Positions 1 to 7,910 of a stretch of DNA of 64,000 bases are shown in pieces. Source of the DNA: VXPW01 sp965115815 (GTDB lineage Bacteria > Pseudomonadota > Alphaproteobacteria > TMED109); NCBI GenBank assembly GCA_965115815.1, contig OZ220465.1, forward strand, positions 3,658,001-3,722,000, written 5' to 3'. A program made the position numbers and the translations under genes. How positions within the stretch are numbered: the stretch's first letter is position 1; each line of letters starts with the position of its first letter. The notes beneath the pieces were generated by a model, which did not search any database, was not told where the DNA came from, and worked only from the letters and a program-made list of their open reading frames with translations.

Positions 1-454
1 GTACAGGTTCCCGGACCGCGGATCGGCGCGCGCGATCCGGCGCAGTTGGCGGTGGGAGAGCACCGCGGATGCCGATTCTGATGCACGCTGGCGAGGCCCT
101 GCGTACCCATGTGCGGATCCGCCTGAGGGGAATCGCACGCTTGAACCCGGCCATTCCCGTCACTCCCATGCACGGATCCCCCCCCGACGTCGGGCGTGCA
201 ACCTCGCGCGCGGGCCTGTAGGGTTGACGCTCCGCCAAGGTGCGTCAGAAGTCCCGTGCAACCGTGCGCGCGGACCTGAGCCGTCTTCCGGACGTCCGCC
301 CAGGAGCCGCCATGCAACCTCGCGCGCGCGGGCCTGTACTCATTCGGCGGCTGGAGCTCGTCGATCAGGACCGTGCAACCTTCGAAGAACTCGAATCGAG
401 GCCCGACGGCCAAGCCCTCCAGGTTCGCGGCCATCCGCATCGAACTCGCGCCGC
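1..454. other. gene-free left edge with short direct repeats
   Basis: I see no credible gene here. The short ORFs in several frames have no recognisable motif and no consistent start signal. The only structure is the set of short direct repeats at 196-338. Confidence 0.5.
196..338. repeat. three imperfect 25-bp direct repeats
   Basis: The unit resembles GCAACCTCGCGCGCGGGCCT and occurs at about 196-220, 256-280 (two or three mismatches) and 312-338. The intervening segments are about 35 and 31 bp. A weak fourth match to the first bases lies near 370. There is no cas gene nearby and the repeats are too variable and few for a CRISPR array. Function is unknown. Confidence 0.5.
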
Positions 455-645
455 GTGCATTCCTGCTCGGCCACGTACACGATGGCGTTGAGAACCGACA
501 GATTGCTGAGCGAGACCTTGCCGCGGTGCTGCGGAAAGACATGAGCGATACGCTCGCACTGGACTTTGCGTGAGCTCCATGACCGGGATCCCCTCCACGA
601 ACAGGGAGCCAGCGTATTTCGCATGTTGATTTAACATGCCCGGAT
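455..645 (-). pseudogene. IS5-family transposase N-terminal fragment
   Basis: The minus-strand translation contains ERIAHVFPQHRGKVSLSNLS followed by VLNAIVYVAEQ. This matches the N-terminus of the IS5-family transposase that is better preserved at 61358. The upstream bases, including the sequence before the ATG at 580, also match that copy. A one-base shift separates the start (MELTQ) from the conserved body, and similarity stops after about 40 residues. It is a dead, truncated insertion sequence. Confidence 0.7.
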
Positions 646-768
646 GATTCAATCTTCAGTGTTTTCTATTGTTCCCGGCCGGTGTATCATCTTCTGTAAA
701 TGCCCGTCAAACCTCGACGCCGACAGTACCGGCGATTGACCGGTGACCCGGTTCGCAACCATCCCGCT

Positions 769-1044
769 TCAGGGAAGCCGGATCAGGAAGCCGAGAACCG
801 CGAAGCCGAGGGCGATCAGCCCGGCGGTAAGGCCGAACTGCCACCATCCCCAACGTGCTGCCCGATCCGCCGCGTCCGCCTGACGCTGGGCCGCTTCGGC
901 GTTCAAGTTGGCAATGTCCCGCGTCATCGCGGCGTTCCGGTCGGCAATGTCCCGCGCCAAGGCTGACATATCCGCGCGATACTCCGCTTGCATGGTCTTG
1001 ATTCGCTCCTCCAGCCGGACGAGCCTTGCCCCCTGATTGTCCAT
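769..1044 (-). CDS. small coiled-coil protein with C-terminal membrane anchor
   Basis: A 91-residue protein. Residues 5-65 form a charged, alanine-rich coiled coil with heptad-like spacing (LVRLEERIKTMQ, then repeated ARDIADRN/TRDIANLN segments). Residues 68-89 (WQFGLTAGLIALGFAVLGFL) form a single transmembrane helix followed by RLP. Small proteins of this layout, a coiled coil plus a C-terminal anchor related in style to DUF1640 proteins, are common in proteobacteria and mostly uncharacterised. I do not recognise a specific function. It is one of the few intact ordinary genes in the first 11 kb. The ATG at 1044 is the only start that preserves the coiled coil. Confidence 0.6.
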   Translation of the reverse strand: MDNQGARLVRLEERIKTMQAEYRADMSALARDIADRNAAMTRDIANLNAEAAQRQADAADRAARWGWWQFGLTAGLIALGFAVLGFLIRLP

Positions 1045-1501
1045 TCCCGATTCTATCGCGCCGCGACGGTACCGGCAAGGAACGCCGGCGGTACTGTGGT
1101 TCCTGAACGTGAGGGTCCGTTCCTGCCACCGGGCACGCGGGGCGCCGGGCGGGAGAATCGCGGCCGAGTCCCTCCTGCCCGACGATTCGATTGTCGTCTG
1201 ACGGATCCCGGGTCCGGTTTGCCGTCTGGCCGGATGTTCGGTCCGGAAGCAGCACCTCTGCCTCTTGCCCCGGGCACGCTACCACTGCCGCAGCGCCAAG
1301 AACCAGAATCAGCGGGGTCAGCGGTACCCCCGGGATCGAAAACAAGGCTTTCGCCCTCGGCCCGCACGTCACCCAAGCAACCGGCTTCGCTGCCCGGATT
1401 CCGGAGCCTCGAAAAACGGCCCGTCTGGAATCTCGCCAGCGCGCGAAACGCACTCGGTCCGCCGACCACGGCCCGTCTTCTGCGCTGACCGACCCGGAAC
1501 C
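1045..1501. other. unassigned, probably degenerate sequence
   Basis: No supported gene. A minus-strand stretch near 1245-1350 reads IPGVPLTPLILVLGAAAVVA, which resembles a membrane segment of APC-type amino-acid permeases. It has no intact context, so I only note it as a possible relic. Confidence 0.3.
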
Positions 1502-1632
1502 GCACGCAGCAGGGTGGAGCGGTCGGGAATGCGTCGTCGAAGACACGGTCGCGACAACGCGCCGATTTCGATTCGGTCATGCTGAGCCAGCTTCCGTGCT
1601 TCGGCGTGTACCGAAACTCGAACCGCTTTGGG
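1502..1632 (-). pseudogene. IS630 transposase C-terminal fragment
   Basis: About 130 bp align by eye with the C-terminal part of the IS630 transposases in this window (for example 20260-20390 on the plus strand), covering the region around the FEFRYTPKHGSW motif. There are no IS ends on either side. It is a relic. Confidence 0.65.
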
Positions 1633-1644
1633 CGCGAACGCTAA

Positions 1645-1827
1645 GAGCCTGTGCGGAAACTATTGAGCGGCCCCGATTCTGGTATCTGCGATGCGGCTGG
1701 AGAGTACATCGGGATCAGACAAACCCATTCCACATCTGTCAGATTGCTTTCGAAGCGGTCTCTCCGACGCCGATACTTTGCACGAGCGGCCAGAATCGGG
1801 ACCGCTCAATAGTTCCCGTACAGGCTC
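1645..1827. mobile_element. 183-bp MITE-like element, TAA target duplication
   Basis: Imperfect terminal inverted repeats of about 39 bp begin GAGCCTGT(G/A)CGG and pair with only three or four mismatches. TAA flanks both sides (1642-1644 and 1828-1830). A 3-bp target duplication and the GAGCCTGT start fit an IS5-family (IS427/IS1031-like) non-autonomous derivative; that assignment is inference. The interior has no transposase. Confidence 0.75.
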
Positions 1828-1999
1828 TAAGAAGAACGGCAGCCACGAGACCTCGATCATGGAGATCCATGTCAAGGCTCCTACCCGGCGGATGGTACGT
1901 GGACGTTGGCGTCCTGGTTGTCCGGGTCCGTCGGCGCCGGCGGAGATCATCGCGCCGGCCCCTCTGCGGCGGTTCCCGCAGACCCCCAAGGAGATCCCA

Positions 2000-4097
2000 T
2001 GCTTGTTGCTGTGATGCGATCGGAGTCTCGATCGCGGCGCGGGTCGACGCGTTCGAGTCTGCGATTTGAGATGTGCGGACGTCTGCGGCCCGGTGGCGGC
2101 GCGGATGGGGGCGCGAGGGGTCCGTTTCGGCGGATCCGGGGCGAGCGAGAGGCCGGCCGGGTTGGGTGGCCCGGCTCGGATACGTGCGGTTTCGGTCGGG
2201 GTGTGAGCGCAGTCAGCCGGGTCTTGTGACGGCGTGCAGGACCTGCTTGCGCTGGTCGGCATAGGGGTGGCGAGCGTCGGCGAAGCTGTGGAAGGGCTGG
2301 GGCAGCTTCCGCGGGTTGTGGAGGATGACGGCAATGGCGAGGGTGTTGAGGATCGCGGGGCTTGCGGGCGCGTTGCGGGCCCGGAGCCTGGAGTCGTCTT
2401 CGCGGAAGGTGGTGTCGCGGATGTGGTGATGGCTTTCGACCACCCAGTGACCGCGGTTCCATGCGAGTAGCTGTTGCGGCGAGGCGCGGTCGGCCGCAAC
2501 CGAGGTCATGCCGTAGGCGTGCTCGGTGATCCGTTTTCCGGATTTCTTGAATTCGACGCGCCGGGTGACACGAAAGATCGGTTTGACATGAGGATAGTTG
2601 ATCATCTTCGCGGGCGGGGTGAAGACTTCGATGCTGCGCTGCTCGATGCGGCCGTGCTCGAGCGTGGGCGTTTCGCTGTAGCGTCCCGTGCTCGTGGTCT
2701 CCCAGTTGATGCTCTCGAACGTCTCGAAGGTCTTGGAAGCGTTGCCCTTGACCGTCATCATCCAGTCGGCGCCATGGGTCTCGACAATCCGCCGTGCCGT
2801 CTCGCGGGTGGTGTGGAGCGCGTCGAGGGTGAGCAGACGGCCGGCCACCGGCGCGGTCTCGAGCGCGGCGTGGACGGCAGCGATCTCCCCGCCCTCGTCG
2901 TGACCGTTGAGGATCGAGACCGGCATGCCGGTCCCGTGCTCGATCAGCGAGACCGTCTCGTACTGATTCTCGCCGGTGCGGTGGGCGCCGCGAATGCGCG
3001 TGCCGTCGACCGCGATCGCGTGGCCGACCCGCAGGCGCGGCTGCGCCCAGCGCCGCAGAGCCTCCTCGATCCACGCCGGGTCGGTGTTCTGCAGCACCCG
3101 GTGCACGGTCGATTGGGACACCGGCTCATATCGGCTGGTATCCGGGTTCTTCCACGCACCGATCTGCGCCAGATCCTTCTGCGTCATCGCCTTCGCGTAG
3201 CGTGCCGCCGCCTCCGCGCCGTGCCGATTCGCCAGCCGTGCCAGCAACATCACGCACAGCACCGAAGCGATGCCGTGCTTGCGCCCCTGCGCGCGCCGGA
3301 AGTCGGAAAGCGCCGCAAAATGCTGGTACATTGAGCGCAACTCCCGCGCCGACCGGCCGCTCTGCGTCGCCCGCAACTCCCACGCCGCCGGAAGCGGCGC
3401 ACGATCCCGCAACCGACGACAGGCGTCGCGACGCAGCGGAACCACGTACAGATCCTTCGCCTCCCCGTGCGGATCGGTATAGCGCCCGTTGGCGCGCGCA
3501 TAGCCCTTGCTCTTGCCCACGCACTTCCAGTTCGCCGCCTTGTACAGGGTGCCGCGGAATTTCGTCGGCGAAACAAACGACTCCGCCACCAGCAACGGAT
3601 TGCCGTACGCAGCCTCCCAGTCGTCGCTGAGACGCCGCTGCATCCGCGACAACGCAAACGAGGCAAGACCCCGAAACACCCGGCGACCCCCCAGAATCAC
3701 AAACCTCGTGTTGTTTCCGATCAGGTGCAACCGCTCAAACTGCTCCTCGCGGCGCCAGCCAATCCAACGGTCCCGCGGCGCACAGCAGAAGGCACCCGTC
3801 TGCCAGCCCGCGGCGCCAATCCACCGCCCGCGCCACGTGAACACGTAGCGCAGACCTCGACCCGCAAACTGCTTGAAACCAAGATAGTGATGACGGTCCA
3901 CCACACGGTTCCAGCGACACACCTCATCCGGCCGCGCCAGGCGCACCACCACATCCCGGAGCGCAAAACCCTCCGGGGTCGTCTCGAAAAAATCCGCGGC
4001 GCGTTCCATGACCACCACGGATACCACACCGCTTCACCAACAGCCAGCACCAATCCGAATCATTCGGAACCCGCGGAACCCAGCCTTCACAACCAAC
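2000..4097 (-). mobile_element. DruA-ISAs1 insertion sequence, copy 1
   Basis: This unit is shared with the copy at 20505-22610, including both flanks of the transposase gene. On the 3' side similarity ends near the CATGGGATCT sequence around 2000. On the 5' side it runs up to the CTAG end of an IS630 at 4098. Both copies have an IS630 directly upstream with the same junction, so the IS630-ISAs1 pair was copied as a block. Confidence 0.65.
2213..4009 (-). CDS. ISAs1-family transposase with N-terminal DruA/DUF4338 domain
   Basis: A 598-residue, apparently intact protein. Residues about 15-200 are a DUF4338 (DruA) domain. Typical landmarks are DRHHYLGFKQFAGRGLRYVF, WIGWRREEQFERLHLIGNNT, RFVILGGRR, LASFALSRMQRRLSDDW, ESFVSPTKFRGTLYKAANW and the closing DLYVVPL. 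Residues about 230-590 are an ISAs1 (H-repeat type) DDE transposase with IAVDGTRIRG, LTLDALHTTRETA, ADWMMTVKGN and WNRGHWVVESHHHIRDTTF. DruA is a core subunit of Druantia anti-phage systems; here the domain sits on a transposase. I chose the ATG at 4009; an in-frame GTG lies at 4027. Confidence 0.85.
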   Translation of the reverse strand: MERAADFFETTPEGFALRDVVVRLARPDEVCRWNRVVDRHHYLGFKQFAGRGLRYVFTWRGRWIGAAGWQTGAFCCAPRDRWIGWRREEQFERLHLIGNNTRFVILGGRRVFRGLASFALSRMQRRLSDDWEAAYGNPLLVAESFVSPTKFRGTLYKAANWKCVGKSKGYARANGRYTDPHGEAKDLYVVPLRRDACRRLRDRAPLPAAWELRATQSGRSARELRSMYQHFAALSDFRRAQGRKHGIASVLCVMLLARLANRHGAEAAARYAKAMTQKDLAQIGAWKNPDTSRYEPVSQSTVHRVLQNTDPAWIEEALRRWAQPRLRVGHAIAVDGTRIRGAHRTGENQYETVSLIEHGTGMPVSILNGHDEGGEIAAVHAALETAPVAGRLLTLDALHTTRETARRIVETHGADWMMTVKGNASKTFETFESINWETTSTGRYSETPTLEHGRIEQRSIEVFTPPAKMINYPHVKPIFRVTRRVEFKKSGKRITEHAYGMTSVAADRASPQQLLAWNRGHWVVESHHHIRDTTFREDDSRLRARNAPASPAILNTLAIAVILHNPRKLPQPFHSFADARHPYADQRKQVLHAVTRPG

Positions 4098-5229
4098 CTA
4101 GTAGTACGGAATCATTGTATTGCTAGGTATAGGGACTTCAGTTTCACCCGGGCGTCTGCCGTCGTGAACCGCCCATCGACCGTGCCGCCGGCCGCGTTGC
4201 GGCGCTCGACCCACGCCGCGGTCTCCCGCAGCAGGGTGGCGCGGTCGGGAAGGCGTCGTCGAAGACACGGTCGCGACCCCGCGCCGATTTCGATCGCGGC
4301 CCTGGGGAGCCCGCTTCCGTGCTTCGGCGGGTACCGAAACTCGAACCGCTTTCGCACCCGCAGGGCCTCCTGAGGTGCACAGGCTTCCTACCACGATGCG
4401 GGGCCGTGCGGGTTCCGGTGGTCCATGACCCGTACGATCTTCTTGCCGGGGATAGGATCCTCCGCGCGTTCCCGGAGGAACTGCGCCCCGTCCCGCGCCG
4501 TGCGTCGGTCAGTGACGTTCACCGTACGCCAGGTTTCGTTGGGCGCGAACGCCAGGAAGAGATGGGCCGTACCGTTTCGCTCGTATTCGTAGTCGACGAT
4601 TTCTGGCGGCCCGGGCCGCACGGGGCGGGGAAGGCGGGGTTCCTTCGTCGGCTACCGGCGGGTCTCATCCCTGCAGACCCGAACCTCGTCTTCGGCAACC
4701 TCCCGCGGATCCGGGTCCCGCACCTCCTCCCTCGCCGCCACGAACGGCGCGTTGCGGCTCGGGGGAAGGCACCCGTACGGTTTCAGCCAAGGCTTGATCT
4801 CCTGTTTTTCCGAATCCTCCGTACCGTTTCCTTCGAGATGCTCTCGACGATCTCCCTCTCCATCCGACGGCCGGCCCGCAGCTTCCGCGTCCCGCGGACA
4901 CCACCCTCAGGCGGGGAAGAACCGGCCAGAGCCACCCGCTTCGCCTCCTTCGCCCCGTCCCGGAGTTTCGGTCGGCGGTTCTCCGGCTCCCGGCGGCGGA
5001 GGGCCGCCTCCAGACCCTCCAGAACACAACGCTTGCGCAGGCGCTCGACCGTCGAAGCGCCGATGCCCAGGGCGCGCGCGAGGTCCACATCCCGGAGGTT
5101 GCCGCCGGCGCGCCCTTCGTCCGCCATCCGCAGCATCTGCGCCCGACGCCGCCGCCAGGCGGCTCCGGTACCGTCGACGATCGCTTGGAGTTCCCGGCGC
5201 TCCGGCACCGAAAGGCGCACTCGAGCCGG
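4098..5229 (-). pseudogene. decayed IS630 transposase and right end
   Basis: The CTAGTAGTACGGAATCATTG terminus at 4098 is an IS630 end. Upstream on the minus strand, frames broken by indels spell the transposase: VRLSVPERRELQAIVDGTG, then AALRRREPENRRPKL, and further on the DYEYERNGTAHLFLAF region. The left end and the first eight or nine codons are missing; the relic stops next to the 3' exon of the group II intron chain. Several conserved residues are replaced, mostly by arginine or proline. No functional product is expected. Confidence 0.8.
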
Positions 5230-5262
5230 GTAGGAGGGGTCGTTGCCGAGCCCCTCCCCCCA

Positions 5263-5992
5263 GTTACGGTAGGAATGCGCAGTACTGCGCACCCCCCGCG
5301 CAGATCCGGACATGGACGTTAATCCATCCGGCTCCTACCTCGGGTGCTTGACGGCAAACCGCGGATCCGGCCATGGGCGGCGGAGGATTGCGCGCGACCC
5401 AGAACTCTCGGTCCTGCGCTCCCGTCGCTTCCGGTCGAACCTTGCGGCGTTCCGGATCCGGTCCGCCGCCTGAGGCACGCTTGCCCGACACTGCGTTCGG
5501 CGCGTGCTTTGGCGTCCCGAATTCCCCTTGGTTGGGGCCCTTTCCTCCAGCAACTCCGCAGGAGCTGACGCTCCCTGGTTCGCCGCCTTCCCAGGTCGTA
5601 CGGCCCCATCCGACTTCTTCAAGCCGTTCGTCCTAGGCTTCGGGTTTCTCCTTCCCTACGCGGTCCCGCCACGATCGGCGGGACAGCTTGAAGATCTCCC
5701 AGGGTCCCAACAGAAGACGTACGGACGTGTATGGGTTCTCGGACACCGCGGGGCTCGCCGGCATCTCACCCAATCGATGCCTGCGATGGTGCCTTCGGCC
5801 GATCGGAAAACCTCGGCACCCCGGATCATCGTATTTTCGGTGCTCATTAGCCCCACCCATCCGCGCCGCTACCGACGCTTCGCCTGCCCCCTCGCGGGAA
5901 CCGACGCACGGCTCGCGGAGAAACGCGGTTTGGTTACTCCTTCGTTCCAGGGGACTCTCACCCCCTGTCTTCTGCCAGTTCGCCTGGCACAC
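5263..5992 (-). mobile_element. group II intron copy 1, reverse transcriptase core deleted
   Basis: The 5' end (GTGTGCCAGGCGAACTGGCA, reading down from 5992) and the 3' end (domain V-VI region finishing CTACCGTAAC at 5263) match the full-length copies. The unit is 730 bp instead of 1918 bp. The missing 1188 bp is exactly 396 codons of the intron ORF. Its 5' end directly abuts the 3' end of copy 2. Catalytic RNA domains appear retained, so splicing or mobility with a maturase supplied in trans is conceivable. Confidence 0.8.
5335..5622 (-). pseudogene. remnant intron ORF: N-terminus joined to C-terminus of the maturase
   Basis: About 95 residues: the first 60 or so of the intron-encoded protein (KKSDGAVRPGKAANQGASAP, ending QAADRIRNA) fused in frame to the last 35 (RFDRKRRERR, ending DPRFAVKHPR). 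All reverse-transcriptase motifs are gone. The ATG used by the full-length copies is AGG here, so the remaining start would be TTG. Compared with copy 2 the C-terminal piece has Trp, Leu and Met replaced by Arg. Confidence 0.75.
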
Positions 5993-7910
5993 GTTACGGT
6001 AGGAATGCGCATTGCTGCGCACCCCCCGCACAGTTCCGGACTTGGACGCTAATCCATCCGGCTCCTACCTCGAGTGCTTGACGGCAAACCGCTGGTCCGG
6101 CCATGGGTGGCGGATGGTTGCGCGCGGCCAAAGAATTTTGGTCATGCGCTCCAGCCGCTTCCAGTCGAAACGGTGGCGCTGGGAGCGGCGGCGTATCGCC
6201 CGCATCCATAGGCGTTGCAGCCTTTGGCGGAACGTGCGCAGCCACCGGGTCGTTCCCGGGACGGCGTAGTAGTTGAGCCAGCCTTGACAGACCCGCCCTA
6301 GCCACTTGCCGACCTCCCATAGGTCGTACTGCCATCGTTTGCGAAGCACCACCCCGATGCGCGCCAAGGTCCTTGTGACCCGTTTTGCGATCGGCTTGCG
6401 CCCAAGCCTGAAGTGTCCGGCCCGGGTCTTCGTGCAGAAGTGCCTGAAGCCCAGGAAGTCGAACACCTCCGGCTTGCCCGCCCCGCGCTTCCGGCGGTTC
6501 GCCGTGGCGAACCGGCCGAATTCGACCAGACGGGTTTTGTCCGGATGGAGGCCGAGCCCAAAGCGCTCCAGCCTCTCCCGAACGTCGCGAAGGTAGTGCT
6601 CCGCATCCCGCTTGTACTGAAACCCGACCACGATATCGTCCGCATAGCGGACCATGATCGCTTGACCGCCCGGAACCTTCGGACGCCATGCCTTGTGAAA
6701 CCACAGATCCAACACGTAGTGCAGGAACACGTTCGCCAGGCAGGGGCTGACAATCGCACCCTGCGGCGAGCCCACCCCGGTGTCGCTCCATGATCCGTCG
6801 GTCATGGCGCCAGCGTTCAGCCATTTGTGGATCAGACGGATCACCCGCCTGTCGCCAATGCGGTGCTCCAGGAACTTGATCAACCAATCCCTCGGGATGG
6901 TGTCGAAGAATGCCCGGATATCTGCATCGACAATCCAGTTGACCTTGCGCCGCTCGATCCCGAACGCCAGGGCGTCGAGAGCGTCATGCGCCCCTCGGCC
7001 CGGTCGGAACCCGTAGCTGAAGCCCAGGAACTCCACCTCAAAGATCGGTGTCAGGATCACATCCACAACTGCCTTCTGGACGATCTTGTCCTCCAGTGCA
7101 GCCATCCCGAGCGGTCGTGTCCCGCCGTCCGGCTTGGGTATCTCAACCCGCCGAACCGGCGACGCCCGGTACGCTCCTCCACGATGCAGGCGCGAGTGCA
7201 CGTCGAGCCAACGCTCGTCCAGATCTTCGCCATAGGCCTCCCACGTCACGCCGTCGACTCCGGCCGCGGCTTCCTTCTTCAGGCCGAGCCAGGCCGACCG
7301 GAGCACCTCCGGCGTGATGTGGTGAAAGAGTGCAGTAAGACGCTCCTTCGGGTTCCTCTCTACAGCTTTCCGTATCCGGTCCGCCGCCTGTGGCACGCGT
7401 GCCCGACCCTGCGTTCGGCGCGTGCTTTGGCGTCCCGGATTCCTCTTGGTTGGGGCCCTTTCCTCCGGCAACTCCGCAGGAGCTGACGCTCCCTGGTTCG
7501 CCGCCTTCCCAGGTCGTACGGCCCCATCCGACTTCTTCAAACCGTTCGTCATAGGCTTCGGTTTTCTCCTTCCCTACTCGGTCCCGCCTCGACCGGCGGG
7601 ACCGCTTGAAGATCTCCCAGGGTCCCAACCGAAGACGTACGGACGTGTAGGGGTTCTCGGACACCGCGGGGCGCGCCGGCATCTCACCCAATCGATGCCT
7701 GCGATGGTGCCTTCGGCCGATCTGAAAACCTCGGCACCCCGGATCATCGTCTTTTCGGTGCTCATTAGCCCCACCCATCCGCACCGCTGCCGACGCTTCG
7801 CCTGCCCCCTCACGGGAGCCGACGCACGGCTCGCGGAGAAACGCGGTTTGGTTACTCCTTCGTTCCAAGGGACTTTCACCCCCTGTCTTCTGCCAGTTCG
7901 CCTGGCACAC
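5993..7910 (-). mobile_element. group II intron copy 2, full length
   Basis: A 1918-bp unit. The 5' end is GTGTGCC at 7910. The 3' end is a domain V-like hairpin (GAGCCGGATGGATTAGCGTC) followed by a TGCGCA-GCAA-TGCGCA hairpin and CTACCGTAAC at 5993. The next intron starts at the very next base. The intron carries a maturase gene and has no sign of decay. Confidence 0.85.
6065..7552 (-). CDS. ltrA: group II intron reverse transcriptase/maturase, copy 2
   Basis: A 495-residue protein. RT motifs run in order: AAGVDGVTWEAY (about 92), ASPVRRVEIPKPDGGTRPLG, GFSYGFRPGRGAHDALDAL, VDADIRAFFDTIPRDWL, GSPQGAIVSPCLANVFLHYV and the catalytic RYADDIVVGF (about 285). The maturase X domain follows (GRVCQGWLNYYAVPG), then a C-terminal IRHPWPDQRFAVKHSR. 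No HNH endonuclease domain is present. It promotes splicing of its own intron RNA and reverse-splicing mobility. It differs from copy 3 at only a handful of residues, so amplification is recent. Confidence 0.9.
   Translation of the reverse strand: MTNGLKKSDGAVRPGKAANQGASAPAELPEERAPTKRNPGRQSTRRTQGRARVPQAADRIRKAVERNPKERLTALFHHITPEVLRSAWLGLKKEAAAGVDGVTWEAYGEDLDERWLDVHSRLHRGGAYRASPVRRVEIPKPDGGTRPLGMAALEDKIVQKAVVDVILTPIFEVEFLGFSYGFRPGRGAHDALDALAFGIERRKVNWIVDADIRAFFDTIPRDWLIKFLEHRIGDRRVIRLIHKWLNAGAMTDGSWSDTGVGSPQGAIVSPCLANVFLHYVLDLWFHKAWRPKVPGGQAIMVRYADDIVVGFQYKRDAEHYLRDVRERLERFGLGLHPDKTRLVEFGRFATANRRKRGAGKPEVFDFLGFRHFCTKTRAGHFRLGRKPIAKRVTRTLARIGVVLRKRWQYDLWEVGKWLGRVCQGWLNYYAVPGTTRWLRTFRQRLQRLWMRAIRRRSQRHRFDWKRLERMTKILWPRATIRHPWPDQRFAVKHSR

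Noticed and set aside
196..338. CRISPR array
   Set aside because: Only three variable 25-bp repeats, GC-rich and without cas genes; spacing is uneven.
2213..4009. a genuine Druantia defence locus
   Set aside because: The DruA domains are fused to transposases; none of the companion Druantia genes (a large DruE helicase and others) is present.
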